64,000 nucleotides of DNA from contig NZ_KV822195.1 in assembly GCF_001815865.1 (NCBI RefSeq), positions 248,001-312,000 on the forward strand. Direction: 5' to 3'. This document shows positions 45,028 to 53,755 of the stretch, in pieces. A program made the position numbers and the translations under genes. The notes under the pieces were generated by a model. The model was not told the origin of the DNA. It made no database searches and saw nothing but the letters and a program-made list of their open reading frames with translations. The DNA comes from Abiotrophia sp. HMSC24B09 (GTDB taxonomy: Bacteria; Bacillota; Bacilli; Lactobacillales; Aerococcaceae). Numbering within the stretch: position 1 is the first letter of the stretch; each line of letters begins with the position of its first letter.

Positions 45028-45711
45028 ATGAAATTATCGCGTAACACATTACGCTCGCTAGCTGTTGGTTTCTTAGCATCAGCAGTGGTAACAGCAGCTT
45101 TTGCCTTGTCACAAGGACAATTACCTGTCCAAGGTGTCAATGGGACCAACCTTTTAAACGGAGGGTCGACGACTGCTAATGCGGATCAACAAGCACAATT
45201 GGATGCTTTATCAAGCGAAAAATCGGCCTTAGAATCAACTCAAAATGTCTTGAATGCTTCGTTAACTTCTTTAAAAGAACAAGCATCACGTCAAAGTAGT
45301 GAATTAGAAGCTTTGAAGAGCCATTCGGCTTCAAGTTCTAGCAATGAGTCATCTTCTTCAAGCAGTGAAAGCTCAAGTTCAAGTGAAAGTGACCAAGCTA
45401 ACAACCAAGCAGAGACAGGTCAAGAGCAGAACAATGGCACAAGCACTGAAGGAACATCAGCACCTAGAAACGGTCAATGGACCACTGAAGGTGGTAACTT
45501 CACTGTTAATCCTGGGGACACATCCGAAGATGTTGCTCAAAACTTGTATGATGCTGGGATTATCAGCTCACCAGATGTCTTCTTGGAAGTGGTAGAACAA
45601 TGGGATCTATCAACCCTTCTAATTGCAGGTACTTACGAGTTGAACTCAGGTATGAATGTTAATACAATCGCAGAAATTTTAACCAACGGGGCCTACTACT
45701 GGATTCCATAG
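45028..45711 (+). CDS. Exported/membrane-anchored protein with MltG-type LysM-like module
   Basis: 227 residues. A hydrophobic N-terminus (about 8-27) acts as signal or anchor; then a coiled-coil-prone stretch (about 50-95), a serine/glutamate-rich linker (about 95-120) and a C-terminal module (about 150-227). The module (FTVNPGDTSEDVAQNLYDAG then FLEVVEQWDLSTLLIAGTYEL) resembles the LysM-like subdomain at the front of MltG, but the catalytic YceG domain is absent. Likely a wall-interacting accessory protein. WalR-type site upstream. Confidence 0.75.
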   Translation: MKLSRNTLRSLAVGFLASAVVTAAFALSQGQLPVQGVNGTNLLNGGSTTANADQQAQLDALSSEKSALESTQNVLNASLTSLKEQASRQSSELEALKSHSASSSSNESSSSSSESSSSSESDQANNQAETGQEQNNGTSTEGTSAPRNGQWTTEGGNFTVNPGDTSEDVAQNLYDAGIISSPDVFLEVVEQWDLSTLLIAGTYELNSGMNVNTIAEILTNGAYYWIP

Positions 45712-45720
45712 GACTATTAT

Positions 45721-45753
45721 GAGGTGGAGATTAATTCTCTGCCTCTTTTTTTT
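45721..45753 (+). terminator. Terminator of the small envelope-protein operon
   Basis: A 10-bp stem with two wobble pairs (45721-45730 with 45736-45745) and eight T residues. Confidence 0.85.
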
Positions 45754-45893
45754 ATGGAAATTCGGGGTCATGGCCAGTTTTATCTAAAAAAGTGGCAAAA
45801 TCATGAGAATAATCAGCTTCTAGACTAGAATTTTTTCTCATAATTGTGTAAAATAGGGAAGAGAGTATCTAAATTGCATTAGGAGGCGATTAA

Positions 45894-46598
45894 ATGGAAG
45901 ATACAAAGAAACACCGCGTATTAATTATTGAGGATGAGAAAAACCTAGCCCGCTTTGTTGACTTAGAACTTCAGCATGAAGGCTATGAAACAGCCATCTG
46001 TCATGACGGACGAAAGGGCTTGGAGACTGCCCTTAATCAGGAATGGGATGTTATCCTATTAGATTTAATGTTACCTGAATTAAATGGTCTCGAAGTTTGC
46101 CGTCGCATTCGTCCCATTAAGGACACCCCTATTATCATCATGACGGCGCGTGATTCCGTTATTGACCGCGTATCTGGTCTAGACCAAGGGGCAGATGACT
46201 ACATTGTTAAGCCATTTGCCATTGAGGAATTATTGGCCCGCTTGCGGGCACTCTTCCGTCGCATTGACCATAACAAGGAAGAGAAGAATCAATCCCAGCA
46301 GTCATCTGTTAAATACCGTAATTTGGTCATCGAGAAGAAAGGCCGCATTGTTAAACGTGATGATCAAGTCATTGATTTGACCAAGCGTGAGTACGAACTC
46401 TTACTCTACTTGATGGAAAATCTCAATACGGTTATGTCTCGTGAAGTCCTGCTAGACAAGGTCTGGGGTTACAAAACGGAAGTCGAAACCAATGTGGTGG
46501 ATGTCTACATTCGTTATCTCCGCAACAAAATTGACGTACCTGGCAAGGACTCTTATATCCAGACCGTTCGCGGGACAGGCTACGTCATGAGAACCTAG
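45894..46598 (+). CDS. covR: OmpR-family response regulator, CovR/ArlR type
   Basis: A 234-residue regulator. The receiver domain IIEDEKNLARFV starts at residue 11; the phospho-aspartate is in ILLDLMLPE near 60; VKPFAIEELLARLRALFRR links to the winged-helix domain (about 135-232). The sequence is close to streptococcal CovR (CsrR) and staphylococcal ArlR, global regulators of surface and virulence genes. Start fixed by AGGAGG. Two bases separate it from its kinase. Confidence 0.85.
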   Translation: MEDTKKHRVLIIEDEKNLARFVDLELQHEGYETAICHDGRKGLETALNQEWDVILLDLMLPELNGLEVCRRIRPIKDTPIIIMTARDSVIDRVSGLDQGADDYIVKPFAIEELLARLRALFRRIDHNKEEKNQSQQSSVKYRNLVIEKKGRIVKRDDQVIDLTKREYELLLYLMENLNTVMSREVLLDKVWGYKTEVETNVVDVYIRYLRNKIDVPGKDSYIQTVRGTGYVMRT

Positions 46599-46600
46599 TC

Positions 46601-48076
46601 ATGAGATTACCGAGTTTCCAGCTTAAACAGCCACTTTCGCTTAAATGGAAGTGGAGTATCTTATTATTTTTAGTTTTTAATCTTATTGGGGTTGCCAGTT
46701 TAATGGGATACCGGCACTTGAGTCAAGAACAAGCCCTCGCCGCCATCAAGGCTAATGGCCAGATGCGCTTGGATCAAACGCAGTCTGTTCTCAAGGCATC
46801 CAAATTAGATATTGATCGACTGGGGACCAATGCAGAAAATGCAAGGGCTGATGACTTGTCTCTTTTAGCAGCTTTGGAAAATCCTGAAACTAGTTTGCGC
46901 CTCTATAATAGTGCCAATCAATTAGTTTATGAGACACGTCGTCTGGATGTGCCGACTGTGGCAGCATCGCCGCAAGTGGATATCTATCCGTATAAGAAAC
47001 AACTTTTGGTCATAGGAACGGTTAGTCTGCCAGGAAGGGATGGGGCGAATGGGGGAACCCTACAATTTATCTACCGTCCTCTTCAATATCAGGACTGGTT
47101 AGCTAAGCAACAGCAGCTAAGTAGTTGGGTCTTGGTCGCCATATTAGTATTTTCCCTTGTGTTTGCCTATGGTTTAGCGCGTTATCTTTTACTTCCTTTG
47201 GAGTATCTTAATAATACGCTGGACTTGGTGGAAGAAGAGAGTTTGTCGACCATCCGGATTCGCAAACCGCGCAGTAATGACGAGTGGAGTGATTTGAACA
47301 TTCATATCAATCGCCTCCTGGACAAAATTGATGGCTATGTTCAAAATCAAAAGCAATTTGTGGAAGATGTCTCTCACGAGTTGCGGACGCCTGTCGCCAT
47401 TGTAGAAGGCCATTTGCAAATGCTTAATCGTTGGGGCAAAGACGATCCTGAGATTTTGGCTGAGTCCATTGACGCCTCTTTGCAAGAGATAACCCGCATG
47501 AAAGACCTAGTCCAAATGATGTTAGACTTGTCGCGGGCAGATCATGCTGAAGTCGATTATAAGGATGAAATGACCGAAATTTATGCCACTACGCGTCAGG
47601 TCTTCAATAACTTCGTTATGCTCTATCCTAATTTCCGATTTTATCTGGACTCGGAAGGGGAGGACAAGGAACTTTATGTCAAAATCTATCGAAATCACTT
47701 TGAGCAGATTTTGATTATTCTCCTGGATAACGCGGTCAAGTATAGTACCGATCGCCAAGAAATCCATATCGCGGTTAGTGCTTCCTTCACGACGGTCGAA
47801 ATCGCTATTCAAGATTTCGGTGAGGGTATGAGCCAGGAAGACAAGCAAAAGGTCTTCGGACGCTTCTACCGTGTGGATAAGGCACGTTCCCGCCAGAAAG
47901 GTGGGAATGGCTTAGGCCTTAGCATCGCCAAGCAATTGGTGGATAGTTATAAGGGTCGGATCTATGTGGAGAGTGTGCTCCACCATGGTTCTATCTTCTA
48001 TGTAGAATTCCCAATCTTGCTGGACAAGGCAGAAATTGAGAAGAACAAGAAGAAGGTTTTGGCCAAAAATTTATAA
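46601..48076 (+). CDS. covS: Sensor histidine kinase, CovS/ArlS type
   Basis: A 491-residue membrane kinase: membrane segments near residues 17-37 and 168-190 bracket an extracellular sensor of about 130 residues. HAMP follows, then HisKA with FVEDVSHELRTP (H259), and HATPase_c with DNAVKYS near 377, DFGEGM near 407 and GGNGLGLSIAKQLV near 435. It should phosphorylate the regulator encoded just upstream. Confidence 0.85.
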   Translation: MRLPSFQLKQPLSLKWKWSILLFLVFNLIGVASLMGYRHLSQEQALAAIKANGQMRLDQTQSVLKASKLDIDRLGTNAENARADDLSLLAALENPETSLRLYNSANQLVYETRRLDVPTVAASPQVDIYPYKKQLLVIGTVSLPGRDGANGGTLQFIYRPLQYQDWLAKQQQLSSWVLVAILVFSLVFAYGLARYLLLPLEYLNNTLDLVEEESLSTIRIRKPRSNDEWSDLNIHINRLLDKIDGYVQNQKQFVEDVSHELRTPVAIVEGHLQMLNRWGKDDPEILAESIDASLQEITRMKDLVQMMLDLSRADHAEVDYKDEMTEIYATTRQVFNNFVMLYPNFRFYLDSEGEDKELYVKIYRNHFEQILIILLDNAVKYSTDRQEIHIAVSASFTTVEIAIQDFGEGMSQEDKQKVFGRFYRVDKARSRQKGGNGLGLSIAKQLVDSYKGRIYVESVLHHGSIFYVEFPILLDKAEIEKNKKKVLAKNL

Positions 48077-48084
48077 GCCTAGAG

Positions 48085-48110
48085 AGGATGGGAAGCTTCC
48101 CATCCTTTTA
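48085..48110 (+). terminator. Terminator after covS-like gene
   Basis: A 22-base perfect palindrome (48085-48106) with a T-rich tail. Confidence 0.8.
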
Positions 48111-48231
48111 TTTATGATTGAATTAAGACGCGTCATCCCTCGGGCTAGAGGATGATTTTACCTTGACTAGACGAAAATACTTGAAAAAGAGAGCGTATTT
48201 TTATATAGTTAGAAGGTGAAAACTTTCGGAA

Positions 48232-49203
48232 ATGAGTGAAGTAATTTTGAAAAAACAACGTAACTGGCAATTGATGGCCCTCTTGGTCGTCGTTGTATTG
48301 ATTGCATCAGGCTGTGTGTCCTATGATGCTAATGGTCAACCTTATGGGGCGGTCTATGAATATCTGGGTAAACCAGCCGCTGCCTTCCTAGACTTCTTAG
48401 CGGGCTTCTTATTCAATAGCTATGGTTTAGCTATTATCATTGTGACCTTGCTAACACGGGTCTTCATGTTGCCATCCTCCCTGAAGATGACGCGTGATAC
48501 CATGATTAGCCAGGCGCGTATGAAGGTGGCCCAACCAGAAATCAACGAGATTCAAGAAGAAATCAATGCAAGTAAAGATCCAGCAGAGCGTGCTCGCTTG
48601 CAACAAGAGTTGATGGGTGTCTACAAGAAATACAACATCAACATGCTAGGTGGTTTATCTGGCTGCTTGCCACTGCTCTTACAAATGCCAGTCATCTCGG
48701 CCGTTTATGCCGCGATTCGGACTTCGACAGCTATTCAAAACTCTACTTTCTTAGGTATCCAGTTAGGGCAACGTTCAACCCTCATTGTGATTCTGGTGGT
48801 TGCTGTGTCGATTCTTCAAAGCTGGCTCATGCAAAAACAAATGCCAAGCACACCAGGTAATGAGAAGGCCGGTCAAACAAGTCAAGTTATGTTCTGGATG
48901 AACCCAATCCTCTTTGGTTGGATGACTTGGACAACAGATGCTGGTTTAGGTCTCTACTTCTTGGCGGGGGCAGTCTTCATGATTGGGCAACAGCTCTATA
49001 CTAACCATGTGGTCAAACCAAAGATCCAAGAAATCATTGACCAAGACATGGCCAACGTACAGGTAACGCCACGTCGTCCGCGTAAGGATGTAACGGCCCA
49101 AGCAACCAAGGAAGCTAACCGTAACCGTCTTGTGCCAACTAAGGAAAGCGTTGGGGCTGCAGGCTCAAAACGCCGAAATGCTGGTAAACAAACACGACGT
49201 TAA
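48232..49203 (+). CDS. yidC: Membrane protein insertase YidC (lipoprotein form)
   Basis: A 323-residue Oxa1/YidC insertase. Signal sequence with lipobox LIASGC (C28), five membrane segments from about residue 55, and the insertase core with the hydrophilic-groove arginine expected near RVFMLPSSLK (about 80). The C-terminal tail (about 283-323) is strongly basic, as in YidC2-type proteins that contact ribosomes. The AAGGTGA binding site is 12 bases from the ATG, a little far. Confidence 0.93.
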   Translation: MSEVILKKQRNWQLMALLVVVVLIASGCVSYDANGQPYGAVYEYLGKPAAAFLDFLAGFLFNSYGLAIIIVTLLTRVFMLPSSLKMTRDTMISQARMKVAQPEINEIQEEINASKDPAERARLQQELMGVYKKYNINMLGGLSGCLPLLLQMPVISAVYAAIRTSTAIQNSTFLGIQLGQRSTLIVILVVAVSILQSWLMQKQMPSTPGNEKAGQTSQVMFWMNPILFGWMTWTTDAGLGLYFLAGAVFMIGQQLYTNHVVKPKIQEIIDQDMANVQVTPRRPRKDVTAQATKEANRNRLVPTKESVGAAGSKRRNAGKQTRR

Positions 49204-49213
49204 TTATAAGATG

Positions 49214-49241
49214 AGAGGCTGAGAAATCTCAGCCTCTTTTA
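49214..49241 (+). terminator. Terminator after yidC
   Basis: Perfect 11-bp stem AGAGGCTGAGA/TCTCAGCCTCT (49214-49224 with 49227-49237) and T residues. Confidence 0.85.
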
Positions 49242-49351
49242 CTTTTGCCAGAAGGTAGGGTGGCCTAGAAAAAGTCTTGATCAATATGAGAGCAAGTAGC
49301 CAAAAAAGTCCTTAAAAATAGGGCTTGAAACTTTTCTAATGGGGCCTTTTG

Positions 49352-49360
49352 TGGTAGAAT
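49352..49360 (+). promoter_or_regulatory. Probable gmk promoter (extended -10)
   Basis: TGGTAGAAT, an extended -10; -35 weak. It would drive gmk-rpoZ and possibly the priA operon. Confidence 0.45.
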
Positions 49361-49406
49361 AAAACTATTGATTTACTGCAAGTAATGGAAGGTATGGAGG
49401 TTCGAA

Positions 49407-50042
49407 ATGTCAGCAAGTCGTGGGTTACTCATTGTCTTATCTGGCCCGTCCGGAGTAGGGAAAGGGACGGTGCGGGCAGCAGTCTTTGCCAATAATCAGT
49501 TTCAGTATGTATACTCAGTGTCAGCCACTACACGCGCTCAGCGCCCAGGGGAAGTTGATGGCAAGGATTATTATTTTGTAAGTCGCGAAGAGTTCGAGAC
49601 CATGATCCAAAATGAGGACCTACTAGAATATGCTGAATATGTGGGTAACTATTACGGTACCCCTATTCAAAAAATTGAAGAAAACCTAGCGGCTGGTCAC
49701 GATGTCTTCTTGGAAATTGAAGTTCAAGGTGCCATGAAGGTTAAGGAGCGTATGCCAGAAGGAATCTTCATCTTCTTAGCACCACCTAACTTGGAAGAGT
49801 TAGAATCCCGGATTACAGGTCGAGGCACAGATGCCGCGCATGTCATCCAAGAGCGAATGGCGACAGCCAAGGAAGAAATCGAATTGATGCAGCATTATGA
49901 CTATGTCGTAGTTAACGACCAAGTCCAACATGCAGTCGACAAGATTAATGCCATTATTCAATCAGAACATCTCAAGGTCGAACGTGTAGTGGATCAAATC
50001 CGACACGACATGGAAACTTATTACGAAAAGGAGCGGATTTAG
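49407..50042 (+). CDS. gmk: Guanylate kinase
   Basis: A 211-residue enzyme that phosphorylates GMP to GDP. P-loop [10 protein letters not shown] near residues 11-20, GMP-binding [17 protein letters not shown] near 39-55 and [12 protein letters not shown] near 77-88. In Firmicutes this activity is a target of (p)ppGpp made by Rel (encoded at 16.6 kb). Followed two bases later by rpoZ. Confidence 0.97.
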   Translation: MSASRGLLIVLSGPSGVGKGTVRAAVFANNQFQYVYSVSATTRAQRPGEVDGKDYYFVSREEFETMIQNEDLLEYAEYVGNYYGTPIQKIEENLAAGHDVFLEIEVQGAMKVKERMPEGIFIFLAPPNLEELESRITGRGTDAAHVIQERMATAKEEIELMQHYDYVVVNDQVQHAVDKINAIIQSEHLKVERVVDQIRHDMETYYEKERI

Positions 50043-50044
50043 CC

Positions 50045-50242
50045 ATGATGTTATACCCATCAATTGATAAATTATTAGAGAAAGTACCTTCCAAATACAG
50101 CTTGATTATTTTAGCTAGCAAACGATCACACGATTTGCAAGTCTACCAGAACCCACAACTAGACAAGTATGAGTCAGTTAAGGCCGTAGGTAAGTCACTC
50201 GAAGAAGTCATTGACGGCAAATTATATATCAAAGAAGACTAG
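50045..50242 (+). CDS. rpoZ: RNA polymerase omega subunit
   Basis: A 65-residue small subunit that helps RNA polymerase assembly. YPSIDKLLEKVPSKYSLII at the N-terminus is characteristic. The two adjacent ATG codons (50045 and 50048) leave a one-residue uncertainty. Sits in the conserved gmk-rpoZ-priA-fmt-rsmB order. Confidence 0.93.
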   Translation: MMLYPSIDKLLEKVPSKYSLIILASKRSHDLQVYQNPQLDKYESVKAVGKSLEEVIDGKLYIKED

Positions 50243-50247
50243 TCAAG

Positions 50248-50296
50248 AAACTACTATGAGGACGTGTGTATGCAGTTCATATCATAGTAGTTTTTT
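50248..50296 (+). terminator. Hairpin terminator between rpoZ and priA
   Basis: Perfect 12-bp stem AAACTACTATGA/TCATAGTAGTTT (50248-50259 with 50282-50293) with a 22-base loop and a T-run. May reduce transcription into priA. Confidence 0.75.
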
Positions 50297-50338
50297 CTAC
50301 AAATTCCCCTGAATTTATTCGGAGAAAGGAGCCTGCCC

Positions 50339-52744
50339 ATGTTTGTCAAGGTGATTGTCGATATCCCGGCCGCCCAAGTCAATCGACCCTTTGATTACCA
50401 AGTCCCTGAGGCCTATCAGGATAGTCTACAACTCGGTATGCGGGTACAAGTTCCTTTCGGCAATCGCCAATTGCTTGGCTTTGTGGTGGGCATTCACCAT
50501 ACCAGTGACTTCAAGGGGACACTCAAGCCCATTACAGCAGTCCTAGACTATGAATCCTTTATTAACGAGGAGCTACTAGACTTGAGTGAGCATTTGGCCC
50601 AGACCTTACATGCCTTCCGCATTAATGTCTTGCAAGCCATGTTGCCTGCCATGCTCAAAGTCAAATATCAGAATATCTTTTTAATTCATCAACCCCAAGC
50701 TCTCAGTGAGTATCAGGTACCAAGTGACTGGCTCAATCAGAGCCAACTTGACAAGGACCAGGTAGAGACGCAGTTAAGTCGCAAGCAAATCAAGCAACTA
50801 TTAGACCAGGGCGTACTGGAGTTAGTCTATCAGGTCCAAGACCAGACCACCTCTAAGACCCAGACCATGATTGAGTTGGCTATGCCGGCTGAGTCAATCA
50901 AGCAAATTATCCAAGACTTACCCGCTAGAAGCCAAAAAGTAGCCCAACTCCTGACCTATCTCTTAGCATCAGGTCAGCCTCAGTTGGAGCAACAAGCGCT
51001 CTTGGCAGCCAGCCAAGTCAGTGCCAGTAGCCTTAAGACTGCCCTCAAACATGGCTATATCAAGTCCCAAAAGGTCAGCGTCTATCGGGATCCTTTGGCT
51101 CATCTGGAGGTTGAGCAGAGTCATAGTCGGACCTTGACGGTGGCTCAGGAGGCGGTCTATGAGCAGATTGCCCAGGCACTAGAAGAACATCAGGACCAGA
51201 CCTTCCTGCTAGAAGGCGTCACCGGTAGTGGCAAGACCGAAGTCTATCTGCAACTGATGGCCAAGGCCAGCCAAATGGGGCGGGGCGCCATTCTACTAGT
51301 TCCTGAAATTGCCTTAACCCCGCAAATGGTACGTCAGGTTAAGAGTCGTTTTCAAACTGGGGTAGCGGTCTTGCACTCAGGCTTGACAAACTCTCAGAAA
51401 TACGATGAGTGGCGCCGCATTATTCGGGGCCAAGCCACCATTGTGGTAGGGGCCCGGTCTTCCATTTTTGCGCCTATTCGTGATCTAGGTCTAGTCATCA
51501 TTGACGAAGAACATGAGACGACCTACAAGCAATCGGATACGCCACGCTATCATGCCAGAGAAGTGGCCATCTGGCGCTGTCACTATCACCAGGCACCGCT
51601 GCTTCTGGGGTCGGCGACCCCTTCACTTGAGTCTCGCTCGCGCGCTCAGGTAGGTCGTTACCAACATCTGCGTCTGCCTGAACGTGTGAACGGACGGCCT
51701 TTGCCGCCAGTTACCCTGGTGGATATGACCAAGGAAATGGTCCAACAAACCACGGACGAATTATCTTCTGTCCTCAAGGACAAGATTGCTGACCGGCTAG
51801 CCAAAGGGCAACAGATTGTACTCTTACTCAATCGGCGAGGCTATGCCTCTTATATGCTCTGTCGGGAATGTGGTCAAGTCATTCAATGCCCGCGTTGCGA
51901 TATTTCCTTAACCTATCATAAACATGAGCATCGGCTCAAATGCCATTACTGTGACTACCAAAGCCCAGTACCTGACCACTGTCCTAACTGCCATAGTGAC
52001 TATCTCAGAACTTTTGGCTTGGGAACTCAGAAGATTGAGGAATTACTCAATCAGCATTTTCCTGACGCGCGTGTAATCCGTATGGATATGGATACGACGC
52101 GCAAGAAGGGCCAACACGAAGCCCTTTTGGATAGCTTCCGTCGCCATGAAGCGGATATTCTCCTAGGAACTCAAATGATTGCCAAGGGTCTGGACTTTGA
52201 GAACGTGACCCTAGTCGGCGTAATCAATGCCGATACGGCCCTCAATCTGCCAGATTTCCGAGCAGGGGAGAAGACCTTCCAACTCTTGACCCAAGTAGCT
52301 GGTCGAACAGGCCGGGGACGTTTCGAGGGTGAGGTCCTGATTCAAACCTATAATCCAGACCACTATGTTATGCAATTGGCCCAGCAACATGATTATGAGT
52401 CCTTTTTCTACTATGAGATGAAGCGACGCCATCTAGGCCATTATCCGCCTTATTTCTATACCACTTTAATTACCATTTCTAGCAAATACCAGGCCAAGGC
52501 CCAAGCTATGAGCCACCAAGTTAAGCAAGCCCTCTTGGCAAGTGGGGCAGCCATTGAGATTCTAGGCCCCAGCCAGGGCGCTATTGCTCGGATTAATGAA
52601 CGCTATTATTTCCAACTCTTACTCAAGTACAAGGATGGTCAAGTCATCAAGGAAAGCCTCGGGACAATCTTGGATCAATCTCAGCTTGAAGCTAAGCAGG
52701 GGATTTATATCACCATTGACCACGAGCCACTCTTTTTCAACTAG
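50339..52744 (+). CDS. priA: Primosomal protein N' (replication restart helicase PriA)
   Basis: An 801-residue DNA helicase that reloads the replisome at stalled forks. An N-terminal fork-binding domain (about 1-110) is followed by Walker A GVTGSGKTEVYLQ near 297-309, IIDEEHETTYK near 390, and a zinc-binding insertion with eight cysteines (four CxxC pairs, about 514-562). Helicase motifs VI region VAGRTGRG near 658. AAAGGAG binding site. Confidence 0.97.
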   Translation: MFVKVIVDIPAAQVNRPFDYQVPEAYQDSLQLGMRVQVPFGNRQLLGFVVGIHHTSDFKGTLKPITAVLDYESFINEELLDLSEHLAQTLHAFRINVLQAMLPAMLKVKYQNIFLIHQPQALSEYQVPSDWLNQSQLDKDQVETQLSRKQIKQLLDQGVLELVYQVQDQTTSKTQTMIELAMPAESIKQIIQDLPARSQKVAQLLTYLLASGQPQLEQQALLAASQVSASSLKTALKHGYIKSQKVSVYRDPLAHLEVEQSHSRTLTVAQEAVYEQIAQALEEHQDQTFLLEGVTGSGKTEVYLQLMAKASQMGRGAILLVPEIALTPQMVRQVKSRFQTGVAVLHSGLTNSQKYDEWRRIIRGQATIVVGARSSIFAPIRDLGLVIIDEEHETTYKQSDTPRYHAREVAIWRCHYHQAPLLLGSATPSLESRSRAQVGRYQHLRLPERVNGRPLPPVTLVDMTKEMVQQTTDELSSVLKDKIADRLAKGQQIVLLLNRRGYASYMLCRECGQVIQCPRCDISLTYHKHEHRLKCHYCDYQSPVPDHCPNCHSDYLRTFGLGTQKIEELLNQHFPDARVIRMDMDTTRKKGQHEALLDSFRRHEADILLGTQMIAKGLDFENVTLVGVINADTALNLPDFRAGEKTFQLLTQVAGRTGRGRFEGEVLIQTYNPDHYVMQLAQQHDYESFFYYEMKRRHLGHYPPYFYTTLITISSKYQAKAQAMSHQVKQALLASGAAIEILGPSQGAIARINERYYFQLLLKYKDGQVIKESLGTILDQSQLEAKQGIYITIDHEPLFFN

Positions 52745-52759
52745 TGAGGTGTATCGAAC

Positions 52760-53755
52760 ATGAAAAAAATTATCTTTATGGGAACGCCGCAGTTTGCGGC
52801 AGAAATTCTCCAAGGCTTACTCGAGCATGCCTCCTACCAGGTCATTGCGGTAGTGACCCAGCCTGACCGTCCGGTCGGACGCAAGCGGGTCTTGACCCAG
52901 TCACCCGTTAAACAATTGGCCTTGGCCCATGATATTCCCCTCTACCAACCTGAACGCATTAGTCGTTCTGAGGAATTAGAAGAACTGATTAATTTAGATG
53001 CCGACATTATTGTGACGGCAGCTTATGGCCAGTTCATTCCCACCCGTCTTATTAATTCGACGCCCCATACGGCTATTAATGTCCATGCTTCGCTACTACC
53101 TAAGTATCGAGGCGCTGCGCCTATTCATTACGCTATCTGGAAGGGCGATCATGAGACCGGTATTTCTATTATTTACATGACCAAGGAAATGGATGCAGGG
53201 GATATTCTAGCCCAACGTTCCTGTGTCATCGAATCAGATGAAACCGTGGGTGCCCTCTTTGGTAAGTTAGCTATTATCGGGCGGGAACTGCTCCTCGATA
53301 CTCTCTTCAAACTTTTTGCCAATGAGATTACAGCGGTGGAGCAAGATGTCAGCCAAGTGGTCTTTTCACCTTCAATTACCAAGGAACAAGAACAGCTTAA
53401 CTGGTATGAGTCTGCTCACCAAGTGGACTGTCATGTTCGGGCCTTCAATCCTTTCCCTTCGACTTATACAGTCTTAGGAGACTTGCGGATTAAGGTTTGG
53501 GCAGGAGCGCCAATGGATTATGAGCCAAGCCCAGAAGATCTAGCCGCAGAGCCAGGGACCATTCTGGCCTATAAACGTAAACACCTGATTGTTAAGTGTG
53601 GTCATCATTCCTATTATGGCATCCGTGAGTGGCAGGAGTCTGGCAAGAAGCGCCTAAGCCTAGAAGATTATTTCAAGGGCAATGACTTAGCTCAATTAGC
53701 GGGCCAAGTTTTCGCTTCAGTACAAGTAGAAGATGAGGCAACTCATGAAAGTTAA
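52760..53755 (+). CDS. fmt: Methionyl-tRNA formyltransferase
   Basis: A 331-residue enzyme that formylates initiator methionyl-tRNA using 10-formyltetrahydrofolate. Visible: FMGTPQFAAEIL near 5-16, the signature HASLLPKYRGAAPI near 111-124, and a C-terminal OB-fold tRNA-binding domain (about 210-320). It overlaps rsmB by 11 bases. Confidence 0.97.
   Translation: MKKIIFMGTPQFAAEILQGLLEHASYQVIAVVTQPDRPVGRKRVLTQSPVKQLALAHDIPLYQPERISRSEELEELINLDADIIVTAAYGQFIPTRLINSTPHTAINVHASLLPKYRGAAPIHYAIWKGDHETGISIIYMTKEMDAGDILAQRSCVIESDETVGALFGKLAIIGRELLLDTLFKLFANEITAVEQDVSQVVFSPSITKEQEQLNWYESAHQVDCHVRAFNPFPSTYTVLGDLRIKVWAGAPMDYEPSPEDLAAEPGTILAYKRKHLIVKCGHHSYYGIREWQESGKKRLSLEDYFKGNDLAQLAGQVFASVQVEDEATHES

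Noticed and set aside
47189..47848. Minus-strand open frames inside the covS-like gene
   Set aside because: Shadows of the kinase coding strand without starts supported by binding sites.
48181..48209. TTGAAA-N17-TATAGT promoter before yidC
   Set aside because: Transcription would begin at or after the yidC ribosome binding site (48213), so this is unlikely to be the working promoter.
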